From Streptomyces longispororuber (GTDB lineage: Bacteria > Actinomycetota > Actinomycetes > Streptomycetales > Streptomycetaceae), in assembly GCF_014656095.1 (NCBI RefSeq), contig NZ_BNBT01000097.1, positions 1 through 33,416 on the forward strand: a DNA stretch of 33,416 nt, in the 5' to 3' direction. Positions 33,032 through 33,416 of this stretch are shown here, in pieces. Position numbers and translations under genes: made by a program. The notes beneath the pieces are model-generated. The model was given only the letters and a program-made list of their open reading frames with translations, was not told the DNA's origin and did not search any database. Within the stretch, counting starts at the first letter, position 1, and each line of letters starts with the position of its first letter.

Positions 33032-33416
33032 GTGAGCGAGATACCAGCGAAGGCGACGGGTTCGACGCGGCCGACGGCGTGGACGGGGCAGACATCCCCG
33101 TCGGCGACCGGAAGGCCGGGCGGAACCGCGGCGTCGGGCGCGGCCCGCGGTGCGCGTGCCTCCGCGAGCGGCGGGGCGGACGCCCCGGTCGGCGGCCGGG
33201 ACGGCCACGGCCCCACCCGCGCGGACGCCACCGGATCCGAGCGCTCCGCGGGCACCGCGGGACCCGGGCGTCCCACGGGCGCCACCGGACCCGAGCGCTC
33301 CACCGGCACGCCCCAGGGCGCCGCGCGCGACGCGCCCGACGACACCCCCGGGGCCGCCGCGCACCGCGTACCGGAAGAGGCGGGCGGCGCCGCGCGGCCG
33401 GACGGCGGCGACGGCG
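33032..33416 (+). CDS. N-terminal part of an unidentified protein, cut by the window end; possibly a SpoIIE/PAS phosphatase
   Basis: A GTG at 33032, nine bases after GGAGGGG, opens a frame that stays open to the window end (128 residues). It begins (M)SEIPAKATGSTRPTAW and continues as a low-complexity Gly/Ala/Thr/Arg-rich tail with repeated ATGPER/GTAGP-like blocks, so no domain is yet visible. In Streptomyces, proteins beginning SEIPAK that follow an RsbW-like ATPase are often PAS/GAF/SpoIIE-family phosphatases. That memory is the only basis for the suggestion. Position, strand and ribosome binding site support a real gene. Confidence 0.6.
   Translation, partial: MSEIPAKATGSTRPTAWTGQTSPSATGRPGGTAASGAARGARASASGGADAPVGGRDGHGPTRADATGSERSAGTAGPGRPTGATGPERSTGTPQGAARDAPDDTPGAAAHRVPEEAGGAARPDGGDG

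Overview
The window is high-GC actinobacterial chromosome, almost certainly Streptomyces. The codon third positions are strongly G/C, GTG starts are frequent, several genes look leaderless, and the family mix is typical: a WhiB-like regulator, DUF1707, DUF4245, DUF6542, an RsbW-like ATPase and a ricin-tagged secreted lipase. The order fumC, class I fumarase, wbl gene, glpX, xseB/xseA, ispH, ppgK, ychF resembles the core region I remember around SCO5040-SCO5060 of S. coelicolor. That is recall, not an alignment.

Region by region: 1-2000 has the start of an unidentified minus-strand gene, a SAM methyltransferase and a DUF402 protein. 2029-6830 has a class II fumarase, a secreted SGNH lipase with a ricin domain, and a class I [4Fe-4S] fumarase with an iron-box-like site upstream. 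7105-10393 has a DUF1707 protein, a WhiB-like Fe-S regulator, class II fructose-1,6-bisphosphatase (glpX) and a membrane-anchored DUF4245 protein. 10476-18502 has a nitroreductase, exonuclease VII (xseB, xseA), an amino-acid permease, ispH, polyphosphate glucokinase, a DUF6542 membrane protein and the GTPase YchF.

18608-23015 looks accessory. It holds two tandem paralogous proteins, each joining a PD-(D/E)XK-like nuclease motif to a DUF2075/Schlafen-group-3 helicase. Each is preceded by the same ~57-60 bp leader with a covarying hairpin, and a 42-residue membrane peptide lies upstream. This is the best candidate for an undescribed, possibly defence-related system, though function is inferred only from domain content.

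23386-27502 has an amidase, an MFS exporter, a wrecked second copy of the nitroreductase and a divergent MarR regulator with three operator-like sites. 28183-33416 has a secreted subtilisin with a P domain, a GntR/UTRA regulator behind a palindrome-rich leader, a 60-residue SPOR protein, a Nudix hydrolase, a seven-unit ~34-bp tandem array, an RsbW-like ATPase, and the low-complexity start of a gene cut by the window end.

Most genes are single transcription units separated by strong GC hairpins. The clear operons are xseA-xseB and probably the DUF2075 pair. No tRNA, rRNA, CRISPR array, integrase or transposase was seen.
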